Assembly: GCA_009869945.1 (NCBI GenBank)
Contig: WIXG01000348.1
Coordinates: 1 to 64,000, forward strand
From: Mesaphorura yosii
Taxonomy: Eukaryota; Arthropoda; Collembola; Poduromorpha; Tullbergiidae
Direction: 5' to 3'
Length of the DNA stretch: 64,000 bases
The notes under the pieces are model-generated. The model was not told the DNA's origin and did no database searches. It saw nothing but the letters and a program-made list of their open reading frames with translations. Shown here piece after piece: positions 10,426 through 22,684 of this stretch. A program made the position numbers and the translations under genes. The number at the start of each line of letters is the position of its first letter. The first letter of the stretch is position 1.

Positions 10426-12772
10426 ATGGGTCCGAAATTTCTCTCAACGTTGCTGCTGGCCACCATCGTTTCCAGGTTCGATTCGGTGGCCTTTTGTCAT
10501 CAAGAACTATTCGATAAATGGCCCCATGGCGATAAACCTCATGTTTTCTCTTTCTCAGTTTGACCCTGAGAACGGTGGATGCTCGCTCATTCAAATCAAA
10601 GAGTCGGGAGCGGAGGTCTGTGTTTTCGAGGAACTCCGAAGATACGAATGTGGACGAGATCCAGGATCCGGTGCATGATCACCTTCGCCTGATCAGATCT
10701 CCACTTCGGAATGAAGACGGAGACACAATTGAGGAAGAGGACGCGGAGCGAGATCTCGCTGACTACGAAGATCGGAGTGACGAGGTTAGCAGCACAACCA
10801 AGAAGCCTACGGTCGCGCCTGTTTCTTCACCCAAACCGACGCCGGCACCAACGACAGAGGCGCCTCAAAGTGCCCCGGCAGCACCTTCGACTGCTGTCCC
10901 CACTCGACCGCCATCAAATGGACCGGCACCACCTTCCACAGCGCCTGTTCGTCCTGGTCCTCCTCCGGGACCACCGCCGCCACGACCACCTCAAGGCCCT
11001 CCTTCGACTAACTCTTCCAGGCCTCCAGGTCCACCACCTGGCGGACCACCTCGTCGTCCGCCGCCTGGTTTTCCGCCCGGTTTTCCTCAAAATCTTCCAG
11101 GCCTTCCTCCTGGCCTGTTCGGTCCACCACCGAAGCCCACTCCACCGCCACCGCCCGCAAAAGCTGGCGAGCTGTATCTTCCAGACCACTACAATAAATT
11201 AGAGATTCCAAAGTTAAATGTGGGCAAACCAATTGGGCTCGAGATTTACACGCAAGTACCTGTCTTCATGTATTTGAACATACGATCGGTCAGAGAACTG
11301 GACGAGGAAAATGAGGTAAGCCATGGCCACACCCCGAGTTTGTAAACAAGTGAGCACGTGTCCAATTGTCAGTCATAAATTATAATTCACAAATTGCTTT
11401 TATAGGAAATCACAGTGGAAATGGACATCGTCGTTGAGTGGGTGGACGGAATCCTCTTTGACAAAGTGGATCTTGCAAAGGGGCCGCCGCCATCGAAAGG
11501 AGCTAATGGAACTAAGTTGAAGCCACCGCCACCAGCCAAAACCTTAAATCCACTGTTCTTAAACAAAATCTGGAGCCCAGACATTTACATTGACAATTTG
11601 GTCAATGTGGATGTGCCAAAACTTCTGACGAAACCCAGAAGATTGAAGTTCAACAGCAACAATGGGTTCATTTCGTATTACTCAAGGTAACGGTACGAAT
11701 TACATTGGAGACGAACCGGTGAAGAAATTCGGGTTTGTTTTATGCGCGCACAGGGTTTCCGCCACGGTGAAATGCGACATGGACTTTTACTATTACCCTG
11801 CGGGTGAAACTCTAATCCATATATGCATACTTAAAATGTAGTGAGGCTTTAAGTGATAAAAGTTTTATTCTTATCCGCAGACACGCAAATGTGCGACTTC
11901 ATCCTCAAGTCTTACTCGTACTTTGACTCGGATCTGAATCTGATGTGGGTGCGACAAGGTGTGTATCTGCAGAATCCAACAGACGCCAACTTTGATCTGG
12001 CCGCTGGAAATATCGAAGCATTCAAAATTGTCCAGGATTTCGACAACCATAAGAGTAAGCGATACACGCAATAATATGCATTCGATTGACCTGGCACATT
12101 TTCTCCCGAGTATTGATTCGAGTGATTTGATTTAGACGAGTCTCACGACGCTCTCAAGTTCACCATATCTGCGCGTCGCAAACTTTCGTATCACTTGGTC
12201 CAGACGTACATTCCGTCCGTGTTCTTTGTCGTGATCACGTGGCTCTGTTTCATGATTCCACCTCGCATGGTTGAGGCCAGAATTGCGATGGCGATGACGA
12301 CACTGCTCACGATGACTGCGATGTTTGCCAGTGTCAGGTAAATTCATTACCATCGCCGTAATTTTTTTTTCATCGCCATTAATCGAATATCAATATTCTA
12401 ATTGCAATTGCAATCTATAGAGAGTCTACACCGATCGTTTCATACGTGAAGGCAATCGACATTTGGATGGTGGCCTGCATCTTCTTCATTTTCCTCACGC
12501 TGCTCGAGTTTGCCGTGCTCGTTTGGTTCCAGTCGGCTCGTGAGGACGAGGAGGCAGAGGATGCAGAGGCCAAACCCCGCAAGCCACGTGCCAAAGCCAA
12601 GCCAGCCACCTCCGAAGTGGTAGGACACTTCATTGAAAAGTTCGCATTCATTATCTACTCGATCGTGTTTATCATATTCGCCGTGCTGTACTGGACTTGG
12701 TTGTTGCGAAGTGCCGAATACTTTTCGTGGACTGTGAACGGCACCCACAATAATTTGGATGCCATTGACTAA
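10426..12772 (+). CDS. Cys-loop (pentameric ligand-gated) ion channel subunit with proline-rich N-terminal extension
   Basis: Seven exons (10426-10475, 10559-11315, 11406-11686, 11754-11803, 11881-12054, 12136-12337, 12421-12772) give 621 aa. Order: signal peptide (FLSTLLLATIVS), a ~190-residue acidic then very Pro-rich stretch, ligand-binding domain from ~220 (KIWSPDIYIDN, loop A region), a perfect Cys-loop (Cys370 and Cys384, 13 residues apart, with FYYYPADTQM), M1 (~460-477), M2 (IAMAMTTLLTMTAMF), M3 (YVKAIDIWMVACIFF onward) and M4 (FAFIIYSIVFIIFAVLYW). M2-M3 most resembles glycine/GABA/glutamate-gated chloride channels, but the usual PAR before M2 is EAR (Glu484). The M3-M4 loop is short (~35 residues) and charged. 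The ligand is unknown. AATAAA follows at ~12797. The exon 1 donor (AG|GTTCGA) is weak, though frame and signal peptide support it. Confidence 0.9.
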
Positions 12773-12880
12773 TTCAGCTTATCTATTCTCATTGTTAAAT
12801 AAAATTATGTAGTTTTAGTTTAATTTGATTTGCCTTGTTCATCGCCATGTGCCGAATCGATTTATTTGAATTTTGATGTA

Positions 12881-13470
12881 TTATAGCTCCGAGATAAAAT
12901 ACTCTGGCTGGTCCTCGTCGCTCTCGTTATCGTTCTCATTTTCAGGGTGTGCTGCAGCCGCCACAACGAGCCGTGGAACCATTTTGTGAGGTGGTCGCGG
13001 TACCTTCAAATTGTTAAGCGATAGGCGAGATTTGTGCCACTGTGCCGCCAACTTGAGATATTTTGGTGTATAAGCAATTGCAAAATGTTAATCAATCACG
13101 GAAGTTCGGTGACAGGCACCTAGTTTTCTTTAAGGGTTGCAATGAAGTAATTACCAGCATGTCCCTTTGAAGAGTAGGTGCTTACCCAATCTGTGCCTGA
13201 ACTTGCTTCGAGTTGATCGCTGTTGATGACCAGCACCAGGAGTCCATTGCTTAGTTGAATAACACAATACTCGTTCTTATCGAAAGGCGACTTGATTGGT
13301 GTCGCCAGGCGAGTAGTTCTGGGTAGGCTCGTGCTCTTAGCGGCATCGCCCTCACTCCCTGACCCGTAGTCCGAATCGGAGCTGCTTTCCTCTCGCCGGT
13401 TGATACTCTTACGCGGTTTTCTGCATGAGCGTCTTGGCGTCCGGGATCGCCGACGTCTTGCTGTTGGCAT
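12881..13470 (-). CDS. Short protein resembling the nardilysin N-terminus (M16 family), catalytic part absent
   Basis: The model has exon 1 at 13470-13186 and exon 2 at 13051-12881, joining in phase 0 for 151 aa. After a basic Arg/Ser-rich start and a SDSDYGSGSEGD segment, the sequence SPFDKNEYCVIQLSNGLLVLVI matches the first strand of M16 metallopeptidases of the nardilysin/insulysin group (consensus about SPxDxxxYRxxxLxNGLxVLLI). The HxxEH zinc motif and the rest of the ~1,000-residue enzyme are not nearby. The second exon has an acidic tail (ENENDNESDEDQPEYF) and a weak acceptor. It may be a truncated copy, a pseudogene or a small derived gene. It converges with the ion channel gene. Confidence 0.4.
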
Positions 13471-13674
13471 GATGGTGCGTGACGATGAGCCCGATGGACT
13501 GCCACTAAAACTTTGACGGTGGGATGGAGTGGACCTGGATTTAGCCCGTGAAACTGGCTTTCATGTGCCAAGTGACCTGTGCTAAACTTCTCACTGGCCT
13601 AGGCAGGTCCCGAAAAAATGCATACATGTAAGCTTGCACGCCAGGCTTCTCAGTACCGGTAGACACAGCGCGTT

Positions 13675-13738
13675 TTTACGATTAGCGGTCTCTTAACTGC
13701 TAATACCGGTAACCGGTTAAGAGACCGCTAATCGTAAA
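13675..13738. repeat. Perfect 23-bp inverted repeat (hairpin)
   Basis: The arms at 13675-13697 and 13716-13738 are exact reverse complements (TTTACGATTAGCGGTCTCTT... and its inverse), separated by an 18-nt loop that itself contains ACCGGTAACCGG. It lies about 200 bp upstream of the nardilysin-like ORF start. It could be a small MITE, a cruciform or an RNA hairpin. Confidence 0.9.
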
Positions 13739-14758
13739 CACGTGTTAGGTTGCCATTGGGCCAACTGAACAGAAGGCTAGTAGTGATGGTGGCTTGTTAT
13801 TGATGTGGTTAAGTAGTTATTAAGAAGTGGACAAAGATGAATTGAAGTGCTTCACCGGCTAGCTGCTTCCGCCGTGAGTAGCTAATAAGGAGCCAAGATT
13901 TCATAAATAAATCAACGCAACACAATTACGCGGTGCCATATATTTGCACGTGCATTAATCGATTGCAGCTTTCATTCATTGAAACTCCCAGCTCAGTGTG
14001 CTACTCCCACGTTCCAATTTCCACCTCATGCGTTTTTGGTGTTGAGATAAGCATGAAATTTAATTTTAGAAACCGCGTCGCATAGCTGAGAGCGATCATT
14101 AAAAGGAAAGGTCGCGTACATCTTATCGTATTTCAAAATATAGCATCGTATTAGCTAAAGCAACATGATAGAAAGCCTGGCTTGTGATTTGTCATCGCAA
14201 AGTTGTGGAGAAAGCATCAGGTTTCTTAACTTGTTGAGGTTGTTGGTTCAGAAACCAGTGAGCTACCTCAACACGACACGAACTCACCTTGAACCATTTT
14301 TCAAAAATTAGGACATTGATTAACTGGAAACCTAAGCCTGAAATAATTGGCAATTTAGCAGGATTTCTGATACAATAGGGGTAAAGCACAACCAAGAGCA
14401 CGCATTAGTGACGGGAATTTACTTTCTCAGTCTCTCGTAACGTGTGTGCACATGACATGACATTGAAACTGCCAATAATTTGTTGGAAAGTGGAAGTGAA
14501 AGCATGACAGAGCATCAGCCGAGAAGATTATAAAGTTGTGCCGACTCCTACTGGCGCGTGTTTGGCTGTGACATATGCAAAGTTTGGCTCTTCGCATCCA
14601 TCATTTAAAACTTGCAGACTGCACGACATGGCGTCTGCGTCTGATATGCCACATTACTTTTTAATGATGATTTATTGTTCAAAAATACAGATTTCGCTCG
14701 TAAGGATAAAGATAGAAATCAATAATTTCGGTTTCACTCCGTGAAGTTAACGAGACGA
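13739..14758. other. Intergenic, nothing recognised
   Basis: About 1 kb of mixed sequence with only short unsupported open frames. No tRNA, repeat or clear promoter was found. Confidence 0.35.
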
Positions 14759-15873
14759 CTAAACTTTTGTGCTCATCGTGCCATTGCTTCCACTGCCACT
14801 GGAAATTGAGTCTCGACCAAGACTGTGCACAAAACCCGCTGTACTTGCGCGTCTTCCTTCCTGGACGATTGGCTCTCGTGGCTCCAGCACATGGACGACC
14901 ACCTGCGGATGCTGACGGCCCTTGGACACTGCACTCAGCGCCGTTGTGGACGGGCCTGGAGAAATATTTGATACGATATTCGTGTTTATTGATGTCAACG
15001 AGGTCGAGTATCGATTATGGTAACCACCCCGGGCGGTCGTCGATGCATTCTGATGGCTTTGGTATTGCAACTCGTGCTCATCTCCGTCCGGGCTCCCGAA
15101 CGTCGGCGATGGGGCGTCAATGCAACAGTAGTGGACCAGAGTCGGGCAGCAGTACTGGTAATGGTTCCGAGACAGGTAGCCTTTTCTCTTGAGGAGCAGG
15201 GCCAGGGCGCCAAAGTAAATCAGGAGCACACAAAGCACATACCAGCCTGCAAATAAAGTGACATGAGATTTGAGTAGTGCAAAGGAGCAGCTTAGCTAAA
15301 CAATTCTGGATTCTGGTGTCTACCCAGGAGTCATCATTATTACACACCGTAATTGGTCCTTATCGAGCACCATCGTGCTCGAAAAAAAAGAAATCCTGCC
15401 CTACGTTCATGAATTTACGTTGTTCGCAATTAATATGTAACAAACGATCACATTTCTTTTGATCTTATTTTTGCTTATGTTTAATTCCGCTAACTGAACA
15501 AGCTTGTTTGTATCATTCCAGAGAGCCCAAGCAGAGAATGCGTCCGCATAATTTCCTTTGAAAAACGCGTGCGTTCGTTTCTAAACTTTTATCTTCAGCT
15601 TTCACCTGACTGCATAAATACATCAAGACAGACGTCAGCACACCGTGGAGCAGACGAACCTGCATTACTTTGACTGGCTTGGTGCATGGCGAGTAGTTTT
15701 GCCTTTTCCTCGAATGGCATGAACGAATGAAAGTGAGCGTGGGTTTGGACCATGTCGTGGAGGTCGGGGTGCCCAAACGGAGTCGATCCTGGACCCGGAT
15801 CAATTCCAGCGCCATAACCCAGATCATTTATGTTCCGTACCAATAATGGTGAGTGTGTGCTGCTTGAATTCAT
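14759..15873 (-). CDS. Unknown single-pass membrane protein
   Basis: Two exons (15873-15660 and 15246-14759) join in phase 1 (GCA G|GC) to give 233 aa starting MNSSSTHSPL. The first ~70 residues are hydrophilic with a His-rich patch (HPDLHDMVQTHAHFHSF). The junction leads straight into one transmembrane segment (WYVLCVLLIYFGALALLL), then a basic KRKGYLSR stop-transfer segment and a Cys-bearing juxtamembrane part (QYCCPTLVHYCC). The C-terminal half is Ser/Thr-rich and low in complexity except for a HPQVVVHVLEPREPIVQ block that may be a conserved motif. There is no signal peptide, so the N-terminus is either extracellular (type III) or cytosolic; the positive-inside rule favours a cytosolic C-terminus. 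I do not recognise the family. The 413-nt intron could hide another exon. Confidence 0.62.
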
Positions 15874-18800
15874 TTTCACTTAACTCGCATATAAGACTTT
15901 CACCTCACTTTCACTTGTCACAACAACACAGGACAGAGTATTAACAGCACAAGTCTCAATTCCAAACTAAATCATTGAAGCGATGTCTTGAAGTCAAGTC
16001 GTTTCGCTTCATTATCAATGCTTTCGAGTCACAGCTTATTCTCGGATGCCTGGGATCAAAGCGAGTCTGACTTCGATATTAAAATTAAAGATCAATATAA
16101 CGAATAATGACGCGAAGTTACACTTTAACTGACGAAAGCGGATGCACACTTATAGAATGTATTACAAATCAGTTGAGAGTAAACTTTTACTCTCTCGTTC
16201 CTTTAGTGGCGCATTAGCATTGTGCTGTTCTGCAATGAACTTTGATTTGTGAGACAGGAGGAGGCTGGGACATGACTCCATGGCTGGCTGCGCAGGATAA
16301 GAATGAGTTCATACGAGGAAAAGACGAGAAACTTTTTAATTAAGAATTCCGAATACTTTTTCGTTCGTTTCTCTTCTTTTCTTCCCTGTCATGCTTTGAT
16401 TTGTAGTCTGGCTAAAATTTTCTAGTCTCAAAGAGTCTTAAATATTAATAAAACTTGAAACGCTTTTCGCACTGTGTTTAAGAGGCTGGAGCTCGAATTT
16501 GGTATTGTCGTCGGGAAATCACAGATGTTGCACTGCTTTCGTGCTCATAATTCGTAATTTTGCCTGTCTTAACTTTCGTAATCGCAATGTGTAAGTGAAC
16601 TTGAACTACATGCCTGACGGCTGGCCGATGCTCAAGATACTGAGACCATTTGTAAGATTCTGGACAAATGCGAAACAAATCTGCTGAATTCGCCCGTTGC
16701 TGTTGCTTTTCGTTCTGAGTGCTGAGTTCGTAAGTAGTCCAACTCGAATTATGACTTTTATTATTGCGGAGTTATGTTTTCTGCTTTCTGCTTTCTTGTG
16801 GAGGAATTGAAGCCGATGTTGATGATGCACCAAGACATAAATTGTAACTAAAGAGGAACCAAGCCAAAGAATGGACGAAGAAAGTAGAATGAGGAAGAAA
16901 GTTTCGCCGACGCGATGTCGAGAACCTGACTGCTTGCGACTGAGCGTCGGGTGTGCGAGTAAATGTTTATGGACTCTGAGCTGAGCACATAAATTCATAA
17001 GTGGGTACCTACGCTCATGGTGAGCGTGAGCCGTGAGTCGCGAAGCAGGAAAATGAACGTTGACGTGGAGCCAGAAGCCATACGAACGTGTCGTACACAA
17101 CTAATTCGAAAAACATGTTTCAGGACCAAGACCAACATTATAGAGGACTTGCTCATAAAGCGAGAACCGAATCTTGAAACTTTTACTTGAAAAGTTTCGT
17201 AATACTCAACTCAACATTATAAATAGCAACAAGTTTCCAACTTCAAGATCTGAGAATTCTGCTTCCAAGAATTTTGTGCTCAGTCTACCAAAAAATTAGC
17301 TGTTCCTTGTTCCTTCATCGCTCGTTCAGTTCAAATGAAAGTTTTCTGTGGACCGAGTGGGAAGTGAGTCGACTGTGACGGTACATAAAGTCATGCCACG
17401 AGTGCCATGCAGCAAAGAAGCTAGTTCTCTCAGATTGTAGTTGTAGTAAAGTTCAATTTAATCAAGTTGCAACCAATTAAATTCCGAAGTGTTATTGTGA
17501 TGTTGCTCGGCGATTGGTTGTTAATACTCTCGCTACTTTCCAGATACTTACACAGGCTTGTGCTCATTATCATCTTTTCTCTCCCGGTGGATATAGCAAT
17601 ATTTGTTCTAAGACGCTGAAGCTGCCGTGCTCTGCAACTCTGACCGGCTACTGCTCATCTCTCCAACCAAGCTTATTACTAGATTTCCGTCATTTGTTGT
17701 TTTCTGGCCCACTTCCCATGTCGTTTTGTGCACGCATTAGTGCTGAGTTGAGGCGAGCTAGTCGAGCGTGATGCGTCTCCAGGGCTTCATTGCCTGCTGA
17801 CATGAATTAATGAGACTTTTCGCACAGACAAGAACAATGACACTCGAAGACAGACACAAATGGATGATTCGTTGACTTTATTATACACTAGCTAGAATCA
17901 CAATTCCGCCGCAGCGTTAAGTTCAAGTTCGTGTGCAAAGCACTTCAACAGAAAGGCCAACCAATTGTGGAACCAAGCACCTTTGTACAAACGTTTGATA
18001 CATTTATTCTTCATAGCTAAAGAAACTTTCTCGCTGCCTTTCCCGCAATCTTCAAAGGAATCACATGTTTGTCCGCCCCAGCATCAAAGTCTATGTTGGT
18101 CTAGTCTATAATTATCTCAGAATGTTTGAACAAGACGGGACAAGACAACGAGACGGTGACGAAGAAAGTAATTTTTCAATTAAGTGCCACTCACACGTCA
18201 TATCATCTCAAACTCACCTGCCGCACCGGTTTCTTTGTGGCGGACCGAACAAAATTTGCTGGCAAAACTTCACTCCGATGCCGAAGACAAATTAGAACCG
18301 ACGAGAGTGTCTACCTCCCAGGTTCAAGAGCTCACTTGACGTCGCCGATGAAAGGCGACTCGCTCGCTCGTTCGTTGCCGTTTCCAAAGATTTATTGGTC
18401 CAAAAATACTATTTGGGGGCCCGAGACTAATATGGATCACATTTTCATTCTAACTGAATATTTTTAGATCAACTTTCTTTCCCAACTGGTGTGGGATTTA
18501 GTACATCTCGGCCAGGCTCTATTCAATTTGTGTTTTGATGATTAAATTATTGCTATTTTAGAATTCGGAGTGGCATGCGTTCGCAAGTTCGCTTCAAATA
18601 ACGAATTTACCGTCCTGAACATGTGCAGTAGAAAATTAGCTCTCACAAGCCGCATGGCGATCGTGTTGATTGAAGGTGACAAGTTGAAGCACAAAACTAA
18701 AAAGCAAATTGAATCATGGCACACGGGCACACCGTGCCGCGTGTGAAGAAATATCATGATGTATGTAGAAAATGCTTCTGCTCACTTCTAAACACTCTTC

Positions 18801-21693
18801 ATTGAATTAAATAGAACTCGTCTCAGTTAATAATTACGTTATGAACTTCACATGTCACAGACCTCACCGTCCGGGAAATCATTTGAAGCTTTTCGCTTAA
18901 CTGATCCTTCGCCACTCTCTTCTTGTTAAACAAAAATTATACCTCTTACAAATACCACGCATATTTGCTTATAAAAGGGGAAGCGAGACGGAATTTAGTC
19001 TCGGCATTTGGCGATTGCTGGAATTGACATCAATTGGACGATTGAAATTCATGGCATGCACCATGTACGATATTAATATTTCGTCCTTGACGTTACCTGG
19101 CCACGTCTTTTCTCCACCAGCATAGCATGCAACCTGTACTCATACCCAGCCCACGCTGACCTTCTCGTGTTCGTGCTCCTACTTTAGACTTTTGTGGTAA
19201 TGATGACAAACTGCTGAGATCAATTCAACTTGTTGCTTCCAAGAACAACTCCAAAGCTCTCTCGTGATCCTCGTGTACTCTTGAACTTTTGTATGGTGTC
19301 CGCACTTGTAGTCCTGTCGCGTACTTCATTGGCATTGGCTTGGTTCATGCTCGTCTCGTTTCTAGGAACTGCTACTTTCTTTTCTCTAGAACAGAGGCGT
19401 GAGTGTGTTCAAGTGAAAGCTAACATATTCTGCGCCGCCCCACGCTACAGCGAATTTGTCTATTTTGTGTTAGTCTTCCTATTTATGCCTGTATAACGGG
19501 ACAAGGACAAATTCTCGTTATTATTCGTATTCGCTAATGAGTTAAGACCAAGTCGATTTGTTTACACCAAGGCTATAGGATAATGGGATTGTGGAACTGC
19601 AGTTCTCGAGGGAATTTAAAATTCAAGGACATTACGTGATACAAGTACACCACCAGAACGTAAGAAGTCGAGCGTCGTGTGGCCGACATTGACGTATGGA
19701 CTTGTCAACGGCTTGGGTATTGCCTGAGATCAGGACATATTGAACCGAAATTATGATGCAGTCCATTGTATATTGCGGTAATGTCTTTTTGTTTAATGAC
19801 ACAAGGACAAACTTGGCAAATGCACCTCCTAGACAGAGTGAAGAGGACAATGAAAGAAAGTGATTCTTGCACTTGAGACTGGAGTGAGTGCCTGGAGAGT
19901 AGGAGCAGCTGTGCTGGAATTGACGAGTGACATTTAATTTACAAATTACTTTCTCCTTTCTACGGAGCTGCAGTCGAAATGTTTCGTATTATCCAAATTC
20001 CTGAGAGTGACTGCACTCCCGGAACTGCATGGCAAGTTCCAGGACTCCAATTCCCTAACCAATTTACCTTGTTGATAGTTTATTGCATACTCACCAACTT
20101 AAACCCTGCTTCCAGTAATGCGAGTGGCAATGGCAATGGCACTTGGAAAAGAAACTTAATGGAATCGCGCATTTCACAAATTGTGCGCGTTAGACTCGTT
20201 CCTAGAATTGATTTCGTTATCGACTCATTAGTTTACCGATTCGACTGTGTCGCCGACCATGTATTGTGGAAATGATTTTTTTTACCTCGGTGTTCGGCCC
20301 GATTTCAACATGTTGCAATTGAGTTAGAAAGTCCCAAGATGCGGTCTCCTCTTCGGCCACACGAGATAGGAAGGAAAGGGAACAGTCCTCCAGCTGCATA
20401 TTATCTTACGCAGTGCACAGCTATAATTTTCTGATTTTATTACACGAAATGCCCTTAGGTGAGACTCCTTTAGCCAAGGTTATACGAAGGACGAACTGAT
20501 GTATGTGCTCCAGTGTAAATACATTTTTCACTTTAATAACAAGTCTCGGCTTCCGGGCAAAGACATGGACCAACAAACCGCAATCTTCTTTTGTCGTGGC
20601 CTTCCTTCCAAATCACTACGGTTGTACTTACTTCACGACTTCTTGGCCAAACTTCACGAAACATGGTTTCTCTGTCTTGCCTGGGCCTTGGAAAAATCTC
20701 AACTTCATATAATCCGAAGGTTGAGGAATTGGGTTAAGAGTCATTGCATGGAAGAGTTATCACTTTCAAAAACTCAAAGCACGAAGAGTGAAATTCTGGT
20801 TTCGTGAATCGGGGTTGCAAAAGCATTATTGGAAATTTGGAATTTCAATAACGGAGTTGTTTACGTTCCTCAAAGGAAGTCGGCGCTTGATTCTTCATAC
20901 AATTTCATAAATAAACAGCAAAGCATTGAGTTTAATGTGTTTATGCAATCTCTGGAGTTGTGCAAGATCCGAAATATAGTCAAAGATCAATACATTTAAT
21001 ATCTCCTGCTGCTTCTGCTCACAGACGATTAACATTGAACTTTAAAAGAGCACTCCATCTTTACGTCAAGGCATCAGTTTCGGCTTTTGCACTGCACGCT
21101 TTCTCGGTTTTTACAATATAAATAAAAATACGAAAGATCACATGAAAACGAAAAAAAGATGAAAGCGAATTCATCGTTCAGTTCACATTGCACTTGTCGG
21201 TTCCCACTTCCAGCGAAGGCGACACCATCCACCTCCGAGGTCCGCTTCCGAAGGAAAACCAGGAAAACCTGATTATGCGCAGGATACATTGCAGAGCAGA
21301 TCATCTTGTACGAACTACAAATTAGTCAAATTATGTGATTATTGATTATGATTAAGATAATAGGAGTGGTTTCAGCTTGTGTTCAATGAGTAACTCCGTC
21401 ATCATCCAAAGCAGTAAAACAGGAGCGCCGTTGGTTTATACGAAATTCCGTGCATCTTTCACTTTGGACAAACAGATCTTTGAATTCGTACGGTTGCTGC
21501 TGCTTGCTATGCTTCGTGCAATCTGCTACGTCAGGAACATTTTTCATTGTGTCTAACTTTGTTCAATATTGATCAAATTCAACCAGACATTTATTTACAA
21601 AGTATTATTTTACAGAGATCATCCTTCATAATTGAACGCGGCAACGTGAATTCAGCCGGAGAAGGGTCAGCTGATTGAGCTGAAGCCATACTT
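15874..21693. other. Gene-poor stretch of 5.8 kb
   Basis: Only scattered short open frames are present. A 164-codon minus-strand frame (17100-16606) lacks an ATG at its 5' end and has no known domain. TATAAA-like sequences occur at ~17218 and ~18969, but no coding sequence follows. Long introns, UTRs or non-coding RNAs could be here; none can be supported from sequence alone. Confidence 0.35.
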
Positions 21694-22225
21694 TCATACC
21701 TTCTGCCGAGCTGGAAAGAATTAAACAATATATGATGATGGCAGTGTGGTTGATTTCGACCTCAATGTAATTTCGTATTGAGCCATAGTTTACCTCTCTC
21801 TTTCTCTTTCGCCTTCCAAGCTTCCTTACGAAGGGCCGCCATACGCCTTGCCTCCTTCGAGAAGCAGCAGCACTGGAAAATGTAGGCGATGATGAAGCAA
21901 ACCGCGAGAAATCCGAGAAAACTGGCCATGACGCTGAGGACGTACTTCGCATTGCTGAAAGTACGCACAAACGCACAATTATTACAGCCAACCAGTAACC
22001 GAGAACGAATACTCACAATTCCCTCGGATCGCAGTGTATCCGACATCCCGAAATATAGCAGAGCTCGTGGCATAGAAGACCGTCCACATTTCTCCATGAC
22101 TTCTGCGGGCGGATGGTACCTGGCTCTTGGTCGTAGGTGCTGACGGGCAAAATCCAAAGTACCATGAAAACTAAAATGAACGAACAAATGGCCCAAGATT
22201 GTCTTTTGCTTTTGCAGGTTGCCAT
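21694..22225 (-). CDS. Small type I membrane protein, paralogue A
   Basis: Three exons (22225-22017, 21954-21794, 21710-21694; phases 2 and 1) encode 128 aa starting MATCKSKRQ. A hydrophobic signal or anchor (AICSFILVFMVLWILPVS) is followed by a short ectodomain with four cysteines (LCHELC and GCRIHC) at a junction conserved in its neighbour. Next come a transmembrane helix (YVLSVMASFLGFLAVCFIIAY), a CCC cluster at its cytosolic end (likely palmitoylation sites) and a Lys/Arg/Ala-rich tail. Exon number, intron phases and even length match the adjacent gene at 22685-23179, so the two arose by tandem duplication. The last exon is only 17 nt in this model; a second acceptor 11 nt inside it would give a longer tail. 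The family is unknown; the layout is reminiscent of Shisa/CYYR-type proteins. Confidence 0.68.
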
Positions 22226-22684
22226 GATTAATTGTGAACTTCCGCTGATTGCAGAACAATGCGTGCTTTCTTGGTGAAGTAGGTTGAAATTTTGGCAGAT
22301 CTGACAGATGTTATGCTTGTTTTAAATTGATTCCATGATCGATCGCAGACAATTCCCATGTGAGTCTGATCTAATATGAACGCATGCAAAATGGCGGACC
22401 ACTGCGAGAAAGTGTAGCACGCAACTTGTCCCAACGCAGCAACTAAATCTAAATGCTGTATTGCTTTATTAACAGGAAAGGAATCGACACCCATAAAGTA
22501 CAATATTTAAGCAAACAAGTTACAAAATAGGATCTTAACATTTGCCTGATAATACCAAGTACTTGTGGCAAGGGTACATTGTACGTTTAATTTCAAAATA
22601 GTAGATCTTGAGTTCTCACTGAGATGAAGAGCTGATTGCGACAAAGCCATATCTGAGTAATGGTCATTCACTTCTTTCGCTCAA

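Noticed and set aside
10711-11202. Long Arg/His/Leu-rich frames overlapping the Pro-rich region of the channel on both strands
   Set aside because: These are out-of-frame shadows caused by biased codon use in the proline-rich exon.
16606-17100. 164-codon minus-strand frame with a hydrophobic stretch
   Set aside because: It begins at GTG, the first ATG is internal, no domain or splice partner is visible, and the composition looks random.
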